In this document: positions 24,990 to 33,901 of the stretch, one piece after another
Numbering within the stretch: position 1 is the first letter of the stretch
Layout of the letters: each line of letters opens with the position of its first letter
NCBI RefSeq assembly: GCF_900109265.1
Contig: NZ_FNZM01000019.1
Location: forward strand, 124,001 to 188,000
Direction of reading: 5' to 3'
DNA length: 64,000 bases
Origin: Paraburkholderia tropica
Lineage (GTDB): Bacteria > Pseudomonadota > Gammaproteobacteria > Burkholderiales > Burkholderiaceae
Notes under the pieces: generated by a model
Told to the model about the DNA's origin: nothing
Database searches by the model: none
What the model saw: only the letters and a program-made list of their open reading frames with translations
Position numbers and translations under genes: made by a program

Positions 24990-26462
24990 ATGAAACTCAA
25001 CCGGACAGACGGTGCGTTCGGACGGCGTGCGCCCGCCTTGCGCGGACTCGCGCTGTGGGCGGCGTGCGCGACCTTCGCATGCGGTGCGGCGCAGGCGCAA
25101 ACGAGCAGCAACCCCGACGCGCAACCCGAAGCGCCCGAGGCCGATCTCTCGATCAAGGCGGAACCGTCCACCTTCTTCACGGGCATCTGGTCGCGCGAAA
25201 ATCTGCTCGGCGACATGGGCGGGCTGCGTCCGTGGCTCGGCAAATACGGCGTCACATTCGACCTGACCGAAACCAGCGAATATCTCGCGAACGTGCGCGG
25301 CGGTCTCAATCGCGGCGGCACCTATGACGGTCTCACCACCGCCACCTTGCAGCTCGATACGAGCAAGGCGCTCGGCATTCCGGGCGGCCTGTTCAACATC
25401 AGCGCATTGCAGATTCACGGCTCGAACCTGAGCGCGAACTATCTCGGCACGCTGAACACGGCGAGCGGGATCGAGGCGCAGGACACCACGCGTCTGTGGG
25501 AGATGTGGTATCAGCAGTCCTTCCTCGACAGGAAGCTCGACATCAAGGTCGGTCAGCAGAGTATCGATCAGGAATTCATCACGAGCCAGTACGCGGCGCT
25601 GTTCGTCAACACGATGTTCGGCTGGCCCGCGCTGCCTTCGTACGACATGCCCTCGGGCGGTCCCGCGTATCCGCTCGCCGGTCTCGGCGTGCGCGTGCGC
25701 GGCCAGATCACGCCGTCGCTCACGGGTTTGATCGGCGTATTCGACGGCGATCCGCTCGGCAACAACCCGAACAATCTGAGCGGCACGAATTTCAATCTGC
25801 ACAACGGCGCGCTGGTGATCGGCGAATTGCAGTACTCGATCAATCAGCCGTCCGAAGGCGAACTCGTGAGCGCCGACAGTCAAGGATTGCCCGGCACCTA
25901 CAAGATCGGCTTCTGGTACAACAGCAACGCGTTCGCCGACCAGCATTACGACAACACCGGCCTCTCGCTCAACAACCCGGCGAGCACCGGCATCGCCGCC
26001 GAGCATCGCGGCAACTACAGCATCTACGCCGTCGCCGACCAGATGGTGTGGCGTCCCGATCCCGACGAACCGCGCAGCATCGGCGTGTTCGCGCGCGTGA
26101 TGGGCGCGCCGGGCGACCGCAACCTCGTCGACTTCTCGGCCAACGCGGGCGTCGTGATGAAAGCGCCGTTCAAGGGCCGCGACAACGACAGCGTCGGTCT
26201 CGCCGTCACGTACATCAAGGTCAGCAACGCGGTGCACGATCTCGACATGGACTACCGCACGTTCAACACGGGACCGTACGGCGTGCGCACGCAGGAAACC
26301 ACGCTCGAAGCGACCTATCAATACGAAGTCACACCGTGGTGGCAGATTCAGGCCGACGCGCAATACACGTTCAACGCGGGCGCGGGCCAGAACCCGAACG
26401 ACGCGACCCAGCCGCTGCGCAACACCTTCGTGCTCGGCGTGCGCACCACCATCACGTTCTGA
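24990..26462 (+). CDS. oprB: OprB-family outer-membrane porin
   Basis: Outer-membrane beta-barrel of 490 residues with a signal peptide ending near residue 36 (CGAAQAQ). The body is typical of the carbohydrate-selective OprB family: a periplasmic N-terminal part, then FFTGIWSRENLLGDMGGLRPWL and GVTFDLTETSEYLANVRGG, WEMWYQQSFLDRKLDIKVGQQ, and an aromatic C-terminus ending in TITF. The usual substrate is glucose or other sugars. Here it heads a Fur-controlled iron block, so passage of a ferric chelate with a small carboxylate or sugar-like ligand is a reasonable inference. The next gene starts 100 bp later with its own ribosome site. Confidence 0.88.
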   Translation: MKLNRTDGAFGRRAPALRGLALWAACATFACGAAQAQTSSNPDAQPEAPEADLSIKAEPSTFFTGIWSRENLLGDMGGLRPWLGKYGVTFDLTETSEYLANVRGGLNRGGTYDGLTTATLQLDTSKALGIPGGLFNISALQIHGSNLSANYLGTLNTASGIEAQDTTRLWEMWYQQSFLDRKLDIKVGQQSIDQEFITSQYAALFVNTMFGWPALPSYDMPSGGPAYPLAGLGVRVRGQITPSLTGLIGVFDGDPLGNNPNNLSGTNFNLHNGALVIGELQYSINQPSEGELVSADSQGLPGTYKIGFWYNSNAFADQHYDNTGLSLNNPASTGIAAEHRGNYSIYAVADQMVWRPDPDEPRSIGVFARVMGAPGDRNLVDFSANAGVVMKAPFKGRDNDSVGLAVTYIKVSNAVHDLDMDYRTFNTGPYGVRTQETTLEATYQYEVTPWWQIQADAQYTFNAGAGQNPNDATQPLRNTFVLGVRTTITF

Positions 26463-26562
26463 TCCACGCCATTCGCACCATGTCTAACCCCAAGCCCTCA
26501 CGCCACCCCGCCGCGCACGCCCGTGCGTGCGCGTGCTCGCGCGAGGCACGGAGAAATACACA

Positions 26563-27729
26563 ATGAATCACGCCACGCGCAAGCTCCTGCTGTGCTCGGC
26601 TCACGCCACCCGCGCGGCGCTCGCGCTCGCCGCCACCGCGCTGCTCGGCGCGCCCCTCGTTCATGCGGGCGAGCCCGGCATGCTGGAGATCGTCAAGCAC
26701 CAGACCACGCTCATCAACACCGTGCCCGATAACGGCGACCAGAATCCGTATGCGATCTTCGTCGCGCCGGTGAGCGCCGGCACCGTCAAACAGGGCGACG
26801 TGCTGATCGACAACTTCAACAACGCGTCGAACATGCAGGGCACGGGATCGACCATCGTCGACTATCACCCGGACACGAAGCAGATGACGCTGTTCGCCAC
26901 CATTCCACGCGACCTCAAGGAATGTCCCGGCGGCGTGGGCCTCTCGACCGCGATGACGATGCTGAAGTCGGGCTGGGTGATCGTCGGCAGCACGCCGAGC
27001 AACGACGGCACGACCAACACCAAGGGCGCGGGCTGCCTGATCGTGCTCGACAGCAACGGCAAGATCGCGAAGGCCATCAGCAGCCCGAACATCAACGACC
27101 CGTGGGGCAACATGGCCGTGATCGACAACGGCGATCGCGCCACGCTGTTCGTGAGCAACGCGGGCTTCGGCGTGGGCGGCACCGACCTCGGCCCGGACGG
27201 CGAGCCGCCGGTCTTCAAGCAGGCCACCGTGCTGCGCATGGAACTCGACATCCCGAACGGCCAGCCGCCCACGGTCAAGAGCGAAACGGTGATTGCGAGC
27301 GGCTTCGGCGCGCGCGCCGACCGCGGCGTGTTCCTCGTCGGTCCGACCGGCCTTGCGCTGTCCGCGGACAACAAGCTGCTCTATGTGTCCGACGCGATCG
27401 GCAACCGCATCAACGTGATCGAAGACCCGACCACGCGCGACACGAGCGCGGGCGTGGGCCGTCAACTGACTGCGGACGGCCTGCTGCACCGCCCGCTCGC
27501 GATGATCACCACGCCGCAGGGCCACCTGCTCGTGACCAACGCGCTCAACGGCCAGGTCGTCGAGATCGACCCGGTCGCGGCGAAGCAACTCTACGCACGC
27601 TGGATCGACACCGACAAGGCACAGACGCCCCCGGGCAACGGCGACCTGTTCGGCATCGCGATGACACCGGCGGGCGACGGCTTCTACTACGTGGAAGACG
27701 ACGTGAACACTCTCGTGCTGGCGAAATAA
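26563..27729 (+). CDS. Secreted beta-propeller (NHL/SMP-30-like) protein
   Basis: Exported protein of 388 residues; the signal peptide ends near LVHAGEPG (about 34-36). The mature part shows repeating blade-like strands, for example GDVLIDNFNNASNMQGTGS, SGWVIVGSTPS, WGNMAVIDNG, GPTGLALSADNKLLYVSDAIGN and ATTPQGHLLVTNALNGQVVEID in the order quoted loosely, which fits an NHL-type propeller. No known catalytic or metal-binding site is clear. It lies between the porin and the DyP gene, which starts only two bases after its stop, so it is very probably part of the same iron system. A ligand- or heme/chelate-binding role is a guess. Confidence 0.8.
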   Translation: MNHATRKLLLCSAHATRAALALAATALLGAPLVHAGEPGMLEIVKHQTTLINTVPDNGDQNPYAIFVAPVSAGTVKQGDVLIDNFNNASNMQGTGSTIVDYHPDTKQMTLFATIPRDLKECPGGVGLSTAMTMLKSGWVIVGSTPSNDGTTNTKGAGCLIVLDSNGKIAKAISSPNINDPWGNMAVIDNGDRATLFVSNAGFGVGGTDLGPDGEPPVFKQATVLRMELDIPNGQPPTVKSETVIASGFGARADRGVFLVGPTGLALSADNKLLYVSDAIGNRINVIEDPTTRDTSAGVGRQLTADGLLHRPLAMITTPQGHLLVTNALNGQVVEIDPVAAKQLYARWIDTDKAQTPPGNGDLFGIAMTPAGDGFYYVEDDVNTLVLAK

Positions 27730-27731
27730 TC

Positions 27732-29039
27732 ATGTCCTCCGACGACAACCCCAACCGCCCGCAGCGTCCCGCGCGGCGCGGTTTTCTCAAGGCCGGCGGC
27801 GCGGCCGTGGCCGCTGGCGCGTCGCTTGGCGCAAGCGGCCTGACGCAGGCCGCCGAAGCGAAGCATCGCGCGCCGCCGGCCGTCGATCCGATGAGCGCGG
27901 TCGAGCCGTTTTACGCCGCGCATCAAGGCGGCATCGTCACGCCGCAGCAGGCGCATACCTATGTGGCGGCCTTCGATCTCGCGACCACTTCGCGCGACGA
28001 CGTGATCGCGCTGCTGCGCCAGTGGACCGACATAGCCGCGCGCATGACGCAAGGCCAGTCGGCGGCCTCGCTCGACAACGGCAAGGACGATGCGCCCGCG
28101 CCCGATTCCGGCGACGTGCTCGGTCTCGGCCCGGCCGCGCTCACGGTGACGTTCGGCTTCGGTCCCGGCCTCTTCATGTCGGAAGGCAAGGACCGTTACG
28201 GCCTCGCGCATCTGCGCCCCGCCGCGCTCGTCGATCTGCCGCGCTTCAACGGCGATCAGCTGGTGGCCGAGAAAACCGGCGGCGACCTCTACGTGCAGGC
28301 CTGCGCGAACGACGCGCAAGTGGCCTTCCACGCGGTGCGCCAGCTCGCGCGCCAGGGTTACGGCAAGCTGCACATGCGCTGGGGCCAGGCGGGCTTTCTG
28401 TCCGGTCCGCGCAATCAGACGCCGCGCAATCTGATGGGCTTCAAGGACGGCACCAACAATCCGCCGACCTCGGACCCGAAGGCGATGAACGAGTTCGTCT
28501 GGGCCACCGCCGCCGACGCGCCGTGGATGCAAGGCGGCACCTACACGGTCGTGCGCCGCATCCGCATCACGATCGAGCACTGGGACCAGATGGAACTCGG
28601 CTTCCAGGAGCAGGTGTTCGGCCGTCACAAGTACAGCGGCGCGCCCATCGGCCAGGCGAAGGAATTCGACACGGTCGATCTCACGGCGAACGACAAGGAC
28701 GGCAATCCGCTGATTCCGGAAAACTCGCACGTGCGTCTTTCGAATCGCGCGTCGAACAACGGTGCGCAGATCCTGCGCCGCTCGTACTCGTACAACGACG
28801 GCACGAACTTCTATATCGAGCGCTGGCCGCCGTGGCGTCAGGAAACCGAATATGACGCGGGCCTCATCTTCATCGCGCACCAGGCCGACCCGCGCACGGG
28901 CTTCATTCCGATCAACGAGAAGCTCGCGAAGTTCGACATGATGAACCAGTTCACCACGCACGTCGGCAGCGCCGTGTTCGCATGCCCGCCGGGCGCGAAA
29001 CCCGGCTCGTACATCGGCGCGCAACTGTTCGAGGCATGA
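27732..29039 (+). CDS. efeB: Tat-exported DyP-type peroxidase (EfeB-like)
   Basis: Heme peroxidase of 435 residues exported folded through the Tat system: the twin-arginine motif is RRGFLK (15-20) and cleavage is near ASGLTQAA (about 34-41). DyP hallmarks are GFKDG (236-240) with the catalytic Asp, the proximal heme His at 333 in ENSHVRLSN, and the distal Arg in ILRRSYSY (about 349-350). EfeB acts with EfeO and EfeU and can deliver iron from heme or oxidise ferrous iron in the periplasm. It starts two bases after the propeller gene stop. Here EfeU and EfeO are missing and an FbpABC transporter follows. Confidence 0.9.
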   Translation: MSSDDNPNRPQRPARRGFLKAGGAAVAAGASLGASGLTQAAEAKHRAPPAVDPMSAVEPFYAAHQGGIVTPQQAHTYVAAFDLATTSRDDVIALLRQWTDIAARMTQGQSAASLDNGKDDAPAPDSGDVLGLGPAALTVTFGFGPGLFMSEGKDRYGLAHLRPAALVDLPRFNGDQLVAEKTGGDLYVQACANDAQVAFHAVRQLARQGYGKLHMRWGQAGFLSGPRNQTPRNLMGFKDGTNNPPTSDPKAMNEFVWATAADAPWMQGGTYTVVRRIRITIEHWDQMELGFQEQVFGRHKYSGAPIGQAKEFDTVDLTANDKDGNPLIPENSHVRLSNRASNNGAQILRRSYSYNDGTNFYIERWPPWRQETEYDAGLIFIAHQADPRTGFIPINEKLAKFDMMNQFTTHVGSAVFACPPGAKPGSYIGAQLFEA

Positions 29040-29154
29040 CGCAATCCGGCGGGCGCATCGACGCGCGCCGGACCGTGGCACGACATCAAGCAGCACGACA
29101 CAAGGCAGCACCACGGATTCATTCGACAACAAGCAACAACGACAGACGACCAAC

Positions 29155-30174
29155 ATGAAGACGATCCTTTCCGGTGCGCCGCTGCGCGCCGCCACCCTCG
29201 CACTCGCCGTGGCGGGGATGTTGCCGCTGGGCGCGCACGCCGCCTCGATCACGCTCTACAACGCCCAGCACGAGCAGGTCGTGAACCAGCTCGCGAAGGA
29301 CTTCGAGCAGCAGACCGGCATCGACGTGAAGATCCGCAGCGGCGAAGGTCCGGCGCTGGCCGCGCAACTCGTGGCCGAAGGCGACAGGACGCCCGCCGAC
29401 GTCTACTTCACCGAGAACTCGCCAGAACTGATGCTACTGGAAGAGAAAGGCCTGCTCGCGCCGGTGCAGCCGTCGACGCTCGCCGAAGTGCCCGCGCACT
29501 ACAACTCGCCGGCCGGACAGTGGGTCGGCGTGACCGCGCGCGAAAACGTGCTGACGTACAACACGGCGAAGCTGCCGGCCGCGCAACTGCCGCAATCGAT
29601 CTTCGATCTCGCGAAGCCCGAGTGGAAGGGCAAGGTCGGCATTGCGCCGAGCGACGCCGACTTCCTGCCGCTCGTCGACGCCGTGCTCGCCGCCAAAGGC
29701 GAAGCGGCCACGCTCGAATGGCTCAAGGGCCTGAAAGCCAACGCGCAGATTTTCGACGACGACGAAGGCGTGGTCGCAGCGGTCAATCGCGGCGCGGTCG
29801 CGACCGGCATCATCAACAACTACTACTGGGACCGTCTGCACGCGGAACTCGGCGACAAGAAAACGCGCAGCGCCGTCGCGCATTTCGCCAACGGCGATGT
29901 GGGCGCGCTCGTGAACGTCTCCGGCGCCGCCGCGATGAAGTCGGCGCACAACCCGGACGGCGCGCAGAAGTTTCTCGCCTACCTCGTAAGCGAGCGCGCG
30001 CAGAAGCTGATGGCGCAAGGCCACATCAGCTTCGAATATCCGCTGCGTCCGGGCGTGCAGGGCGATCCGATCAACAAACCGTTCGATCAGCTGCATCCGC
30101 CCGCGCTGACGATCCAGCAACTCGGCGACGACAGCCAGGCGGGCCGTCTGCTGCGTCAGGCGGGCCTGCTGTAA
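29155..30174 (+). CDS. fbpA: Ferric iron ABC transporter, periplasmic binding protein
   Basis: Periplasmic Fe(III)-binding protein of 339 residues with a signal peptide ending at LGAHAAS (about 28-32). It is an FbpA/FutA/SfuA-type protein: ITLYNAQHEQVVNQLAKDFE opens the first lobe, and NNYYWDRLHAELG holds the Tyr-Tyr pair expected to bind iron. The FEYPLRPGVQGD segment near the C-terminus is also typical. It precedes the permease gene by 23 bp and follows the DyP gene by 115 bp. Confidence 0.92.
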   Translation: MKTILSGAPLRAATLALAVAGMLPLGAHAASITLYNAQHEQVVNQLAKDFEQQTGIDVKIRSGEGPALAAQLVAEGDRTPADVYFTENSPELMLLEEKGLLAPVQPSTLAEVPAHYNSPAGQWVGVTARENVLTYNTAKLPAAQLPQSIFDLAKPEWKGKVGIAPSDADFLPLVDAVLAAKGEAATLEWLKGLKANAQIFDDDEGVVAAVNRGAVATGIINNYYWDRLHAELGDKKTRSAVAHFANGDVGALVNVSGAAAMKSAHNPDGAQKFLAYLVSERAQKLMAQGHISFEYPLRPGVQGDPINKPFDQLHPPALTIQQLGDDSQAGRLLRQAGLL

Positions 30175-30197
30175 TTCGTAAGGATGGCGAAGCGATC

Positions 30198-31865
30198 GTG
30201 AGTGAAGCCCTTACCTCGGCGCGCGCGATGCCGGATCAGGCCGATGCCGATCTCGACCGGACCGGCATCGCGGCGCGGGCCGTCACGCGCCGCCGCGCGC
30301 CGCGCGCGCTGTTTCTCGCCGCCGCGCTCGGGCCGCTGCTGGTCCTGCTGCCGCTCGCGCTGACGTTCTGGCGCGCGCTGTCGTTCGGTTTCGCCGACGC
30401 GGCCGAGCTGATCTTCCGTCCGCTCGTCGGCGAACTGCTCGTCAACACGCTCAGCATCACCGCGAGCGCGACGCTGGCGTCGGCCGTGCTCGGCACCGCC
30501 GTCGCGTGGTTCGTCGAGCGCACCGATCTGCCGGGACGGCGCGCGTTCGCGCTGCTCGCCGCCGCGCCGCTCGCCATGCCCGCGTTCATCACGAGCTATG
30601 CGTGGGTGTCGTTGAGCCTCGATTTGCAGGACTTTCTCGGCGCGTTCATCGTCATCACGACCGCGTATTTTCCGCTCGTCTATCTGCCGGTGGCGGCGGC
30701 GCTGCGCGGGCTCGATCCCGCGCTCGAAGAATGCGCGCGCGCACTCGGCTGCAACCGCTGGGCGATTTTCGTGCGCGTGGTGCTGCCGCAATTGCGCCCC
30801 GCGCTGCTCGGCTCGATGCTGCTGGTCGCGCTCGGCGTGCTGTCCGAATTCGGCGCGTTCACGCTGCTGCGCTTTCGCACGTTCACGACCGAGATCTACG
30901 CCGAATATCGCACCAGCTTCGACGGCGGCGGCGCCTCGCTGCTCGCCTGCGTGCTGATCCTGCTGTGCCTCGTGTGTCTCGTGTTCGAATTCCGCGTGCG
31001 GGGCCGCGCGCGTTACGAACGCGTCGATCGCGGCGCGCGGCGCGCGGCCGGCCGTCTCGCGCTGGGCCGCTGGCGCTGGCCGGTCACGCTCGCGTTCGTC
31101 GCGCTCAACGTGGGCACGCTCGGCGTGCCGCTGGCGATGATCGGCTACTGGCTGACCCAGCCGGGCGCCGCCGCGATCACGCCCGCCGACGTCTCGACCG
31201 AACTGCTGCTCTCCACCACGCTCGCCTCGCTGCGGCTCGGCCTGCTGGCCGCCGTCTTCACGACGCTGCTCGCGTTGCCGCTCGCGTATCTGCTCGCGCG
31301 CTATCCGGGCCGCGCGGCGACGTTTCTCGAACGCACGGCGTTCATCGCGCAAGGCGTGCCGGGACTCGTCATCGCGCTGGCGATCGTGTCGCTCGCGGTG
31401 CGCGCGCTCGAACCGCTCTATCAGAGCACCACGCTGCTGATCGTGGTCTACGCGATCCTGTTTCTGCCGCTCGCGCTCGTGAGCGTGCGCGCGGCGCTGT
31501 TGCAGGCGCAGCAGCGTCTCGAAGAGACGGCGCGCGCGCTCGGCCTCGGCTGGTTCGCCACGCTACGGCGCGTGGTGCTGCCGCTCGCGGGACCGGGTCT
31601 GGGCGCGGCGGCGTCGATGGTCTTCATCTCGGTCGTCACCGAACTAAACGCCACGCTGCTGCTCGCGCCGATCGGCACGCACACGCTCGCCACCCAGGTC
31701 TGGTCCGATACCTCGACGCTCGCGTTCGCCGCCGCCGCGCCCTACGCGGCGCTGCTCACGGCGCTCTCGCTCGCAGCCTCGGGCCTGCTGTTCGCCTTCG
31801 CGGGCAAGTCGGCGCTCGCCGCGCAGGCCGGCCCGCCCTCGTCATCCGATCCCTCACGCCCATGA
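30198..31865 (+). CDS. fbpB: Ferric iron ABC transporter, permease (two fused halves)
   Basis: Inner-membrane permease of 555 residues with about twelve helices in two homologous halves. Each half has the binding-protein-dependent EAA motif: EECARALGCNRWAIFVRVVLPQLRPA in the first and EETARALGLGWFATLRRVVLPLAGPG in the second, which couple to the ATPase. The start is GTG at 30198, with AAGGA about 12 bases upstream; an ATG at 30228 is an alternative. The last four bases overlap the ATPase ATG. Confidence 0.92.
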   Translation: MSEALTSARAMPDQADADLDRTGIAARAVTRRRAPRALFLAAALGPLLVLLPLALTFWRALSFGFADAAELIFRPLVGELLVNTLSITASATLASAVLGTAVAWFVERTDLPGRRAFALLAAAPLAMPAFITSYAWVSLSLDLQDFLGAFIVITTAYFPLVYLPVAAALRGLDPALEECARALGCNRWAIFVRVVLPQLRPALLGSMLLVALGVLSEFGAFTLLRFRTFTTEIYAEYRTSFDGGGASLLACVLILLCLVCLVFEFRVRGRARYERVDRGARRAAGRLALGRWRWPVTLAFVALNVGTLGVPLAMIGYWLTQPGAAAITPADVSTELLLSTTLASLRLGLLAAVFTTLLALPLAYLLARYPGRAATFLERTAFIAQGVPGLVIALAIVSLAVRALEPLYQSTTLLIVVYAILFLPLALVSVRAALLQAQQRLEETARALGLGWFATLRRVVLPLAGPGLGAAASMVFISVVTELNATLLLAPIGTHTLATQVWSDTSTLAFAAAAPYAALLTALSLAASGLLFAFAGKSALAAQAGPPSSSDPSRP

Positions 31866-32929
31866 GCACACTTCGCATTGCTGGCGTTTCCAAGGCCTTC
31901 GACGGCCATCCCGTGCTGCACGACGTGCATCTCACGGTGCAGTCCGGCTCGCTGCTCGCGCTGCTCGGCCCCTCGGGCAGCGGCAAGACCACGCTGCTGC
32001 GCCTGCTGTGCGGCTTCGAGCGCGCCGACGCGGGCAGCATCGAGATCGGCGGACGGCGCGTGGCGGACGACACGCTGCATCTGCCCGCCGAACAGCGGCA
32101 GATCGGCTACGTGCCGCAGGAAGGCGCGCTGTTTCCGCATCTCTCGGTCGCGGACAACATCGTGTTCGGCCTGCCGCGCGCGCAGCGGCGCACGCGCCAT
32201 CGCGTGTCGGAACTGCTCGAACTCGTCGGGCTTCCCGAGTCCTGCGCCCATCGCGCGCCGCAGCAGTTATCGGGCGGACAGCAGCAGCGCGTGGCGCTGG
32301 CTCGCGCACTCGCGCCCGCGCCCGGTCTCGTGATGCTCGACGAACCGTTTTCGTCGCTCGATGCGGCGTTGCGCGTGGAAACCCGCGCCGCCGTGGCGCG
32401 CGCACTCGCGGCGGCGGGCGCGACGGCCGTGCTGGTCACGCACGATCAGGCGGAAGCGCTCTCGCTCGGTCATGAGGTTGCCGTGCTGTTGAATGGGCGG
32501 CTCGTGCAGACGGCCGCGCCGCAGACGCTGTACCGCCGGCCTGTCACGCGCGAACTCGCGGCCTTCGTCGGCGAAGCGGTGTTGCTGCCGGGGCGCGTCA
32601 GCGCGGGATTCGCGCATTGCGCGCTCGGCGCGTTGCCGCTCGCGCAGGACACGCCGGCCACGCCCGGCAATGTCGACGTCGACGTGATGCTGCGCCCCGA
32701 ACAGATCGACGTCCTGCCGCACGATGCGATGCGCCCCGGCGCGCTCGACGCGCGCGTGCGCGACGTCACGTTCCAGGGCCAGGACGCCGCGCTCACGCTG
32801 GAATTGCAGCTCGATCCGGCTCAAGCGCCCACGCCGATCCGCGCGCGCGTGCCGGGCTTTCGCACGCCGCAGCCGGGCGAGCGCGTGCGCGTGGCGGTGG
32901 GCGGCGAAGTCAGCGTCTATCCGCGCTGA
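31862..32929 (+). CDS. fbpC: Ferric iron ABC transporter, ATP-binding protein
   Basis: ATPase of 355 residues energising iron import. Walker A is GPSGSGKTTLL (about 37-47), the Q-loop is in YVPQEGALFPHLS, the signature is LSGGQQQRVALARAL, Walker B is LVMLDEPFSSLD and the H-loop is VTHDQAEAL. A C-terminal regulatory TOBE domain (about 240-355) follows, as in FbpC. The ATG overlaps the permease stop (ATGA). Its 3' end overlaps the convergent LysR gene by 13 bp, so antisense transcripts may interact. Confidence 0.94.
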   Translation: MSTLRIAGVSKAFDGHPVLHDVHLTVQSGSLLALLGPSGSGKTTLLRLLCGFERADAGSIEIGGRRVADDTLHLPAEQRQIGYVPQEGALFPHLSVADNIVFGLPRAQRRTRHRVSELLELVGLPESCAHRAPQQLSGGQQQRVALARALAPAPGLVMLDEPFSSLDAALRVETRAAVARALAAAGATAVLVTHDQAEALSLGHEVAVLLNGRLVQTAAPQTLYRRPVTRELAAFVGEAVLLPGRVSAGFAHCALGALPLAQDTPATPGNVDVDVMLRPEQIDVLPHDAMRPGALDARVRDVTFQGQDAALTLELQLDPAQAPTPIRARVPGFRTPQPGERVRVAVGGEVSVYPR

Positions 32930-33786
32930 CGACGCACCGAGAGATCCTGAACCATCTGCTCGACGAAGTAATCGCAGGTCGGCCGGTTCGACTTCACGCT
33001 GCGCGCCACGACGATGTCGAGCGGCTCGATCGTCGGCAGCCCCTGCGCCTCGCCCAGCACCGCGAAGCGCGCAGGCACGCTGCAACGCGTGAGCGCCACC
33101 ACGGCGATGCCCGCCTCCACCGTCGCCATCAATCCCGTGAGGCTCGCGCTGCTGAACGCGGCGCGATAGCGGATGCGCGCCGCGTCGAGCGCCGCCACCG
33201 TATGCGCGCGCGCGACGCTGCCGTGCTCGTAGAGCCCCACCGGCAGCGGCGACATCGCAAGCGGCGCCGGATCGTCGGGCGAACCGACCCACACCATGTC
33301 CTCGCTACGCACGAATTCGCCGCGAATCTGCTTGTCGCGCGTCACGAAGGCCACGTCGATCTTGTTGTCCGCCAGCATCGGCCCGAGCGCCACGCTCTGC
33401 GCGCAGACGATCTCGATCTCCACATGCGGGTACAGCGTCGAAAAGCGCCTTAACACCGGCGACAGCAGCGCCGCCATGTAATCGTCGGGCGCGCCGAGCA
33501 CCACGCGCCCCGTCACCTCGGGCCGCACCAGCGCCGACCACGCCTCCTCCTGCAGATCGAGCGCGCGCCGCGCATATTCGAGCAGCGTATTGCCGGGCCG
33601 CGTCAGCGCCAGATTGCGCGTGTCGCGCGTGAACAGCGTGGTGCCGAGCATCAGTTCCAGCCGCTTGATCTGCATGCTCACGGCCGCCTGCGACCGATGC
33701 ACCGACACGGCGGCCTTCGTGAAGCTGCCCGCGTCCGCGACGGCCACGAAGCTGCGCAAGAGGTCGAGATCGAACTCGGGGTTCAT
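32917..33786 (-). CDS. LysR-family transcriptional regulator
   Basis: Activator-type regulator of 289 residues. The winged-helix domain is DLDLLRSFVAVADAGSFTKAA through SQAAVSMQIKRLELMLGTTL (about 5-60), followed by the linker helix and a two-lobed co-inducer domain. It is divergent from the EamA exporter at 33902, with a dyad in the 115-bp space, so it probably controls that exporter. It overlaps the fbpC 3' end by 13 bp on the opposite strand. The inducer is unknown. Confidence 0.88.
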   Translation of the reverse strand: MNPEFDLDLLRSFVAVADAGSFTKAAVSVHRSQAAVSMQIKRLELMLGTTLFTRDTRNLALTRPGNTLLEYARRALDLQEEAWSALVRPEVTGRVVLGAPDDYMAALLSPVLRRFSTLYPHVEIEIVCAQSVALGPMLADNKIDVAFVTRDKQIRGEFVRSEDMVWVGSPDDPAPLAMSPLPVGLYEHGSVARAHTVAALDAARIRYRAAFSSASLTGLMATVEAGIAVVALTRCSVPARFAVLGEAQGLPTIEPLDIVVARSVKSNRPTCDYFVEQMVQDLSVRRQRG

Positions 33787-33800
33787 GATTCATCAGCCAG

Positions 33801-33820
33801 ATTGATGGAATTGTTCAATT
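33801..33820. promoter_or_regulatory. Dyad between the LysR and EamA genes
   Basis: ATTGA (33801-33805) and TCAAT (33815-33819) form an inverted pair with nine bases between. Nested inside is AATTGTTCAATT (33809-33820), itself a palindrome with a two-base centre. LysR proteins bind such dyads in divergent regions; this is inference from position. Confidence 0.5.
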
Positions 33821-33901
33821 TAATTCGTTTGCCGACACCCTGCAACTCACGAATACTGAAACGGTTTTCAACCTGCTTTCGCTTTCAAGCGTTTCCTGCC
33901 G

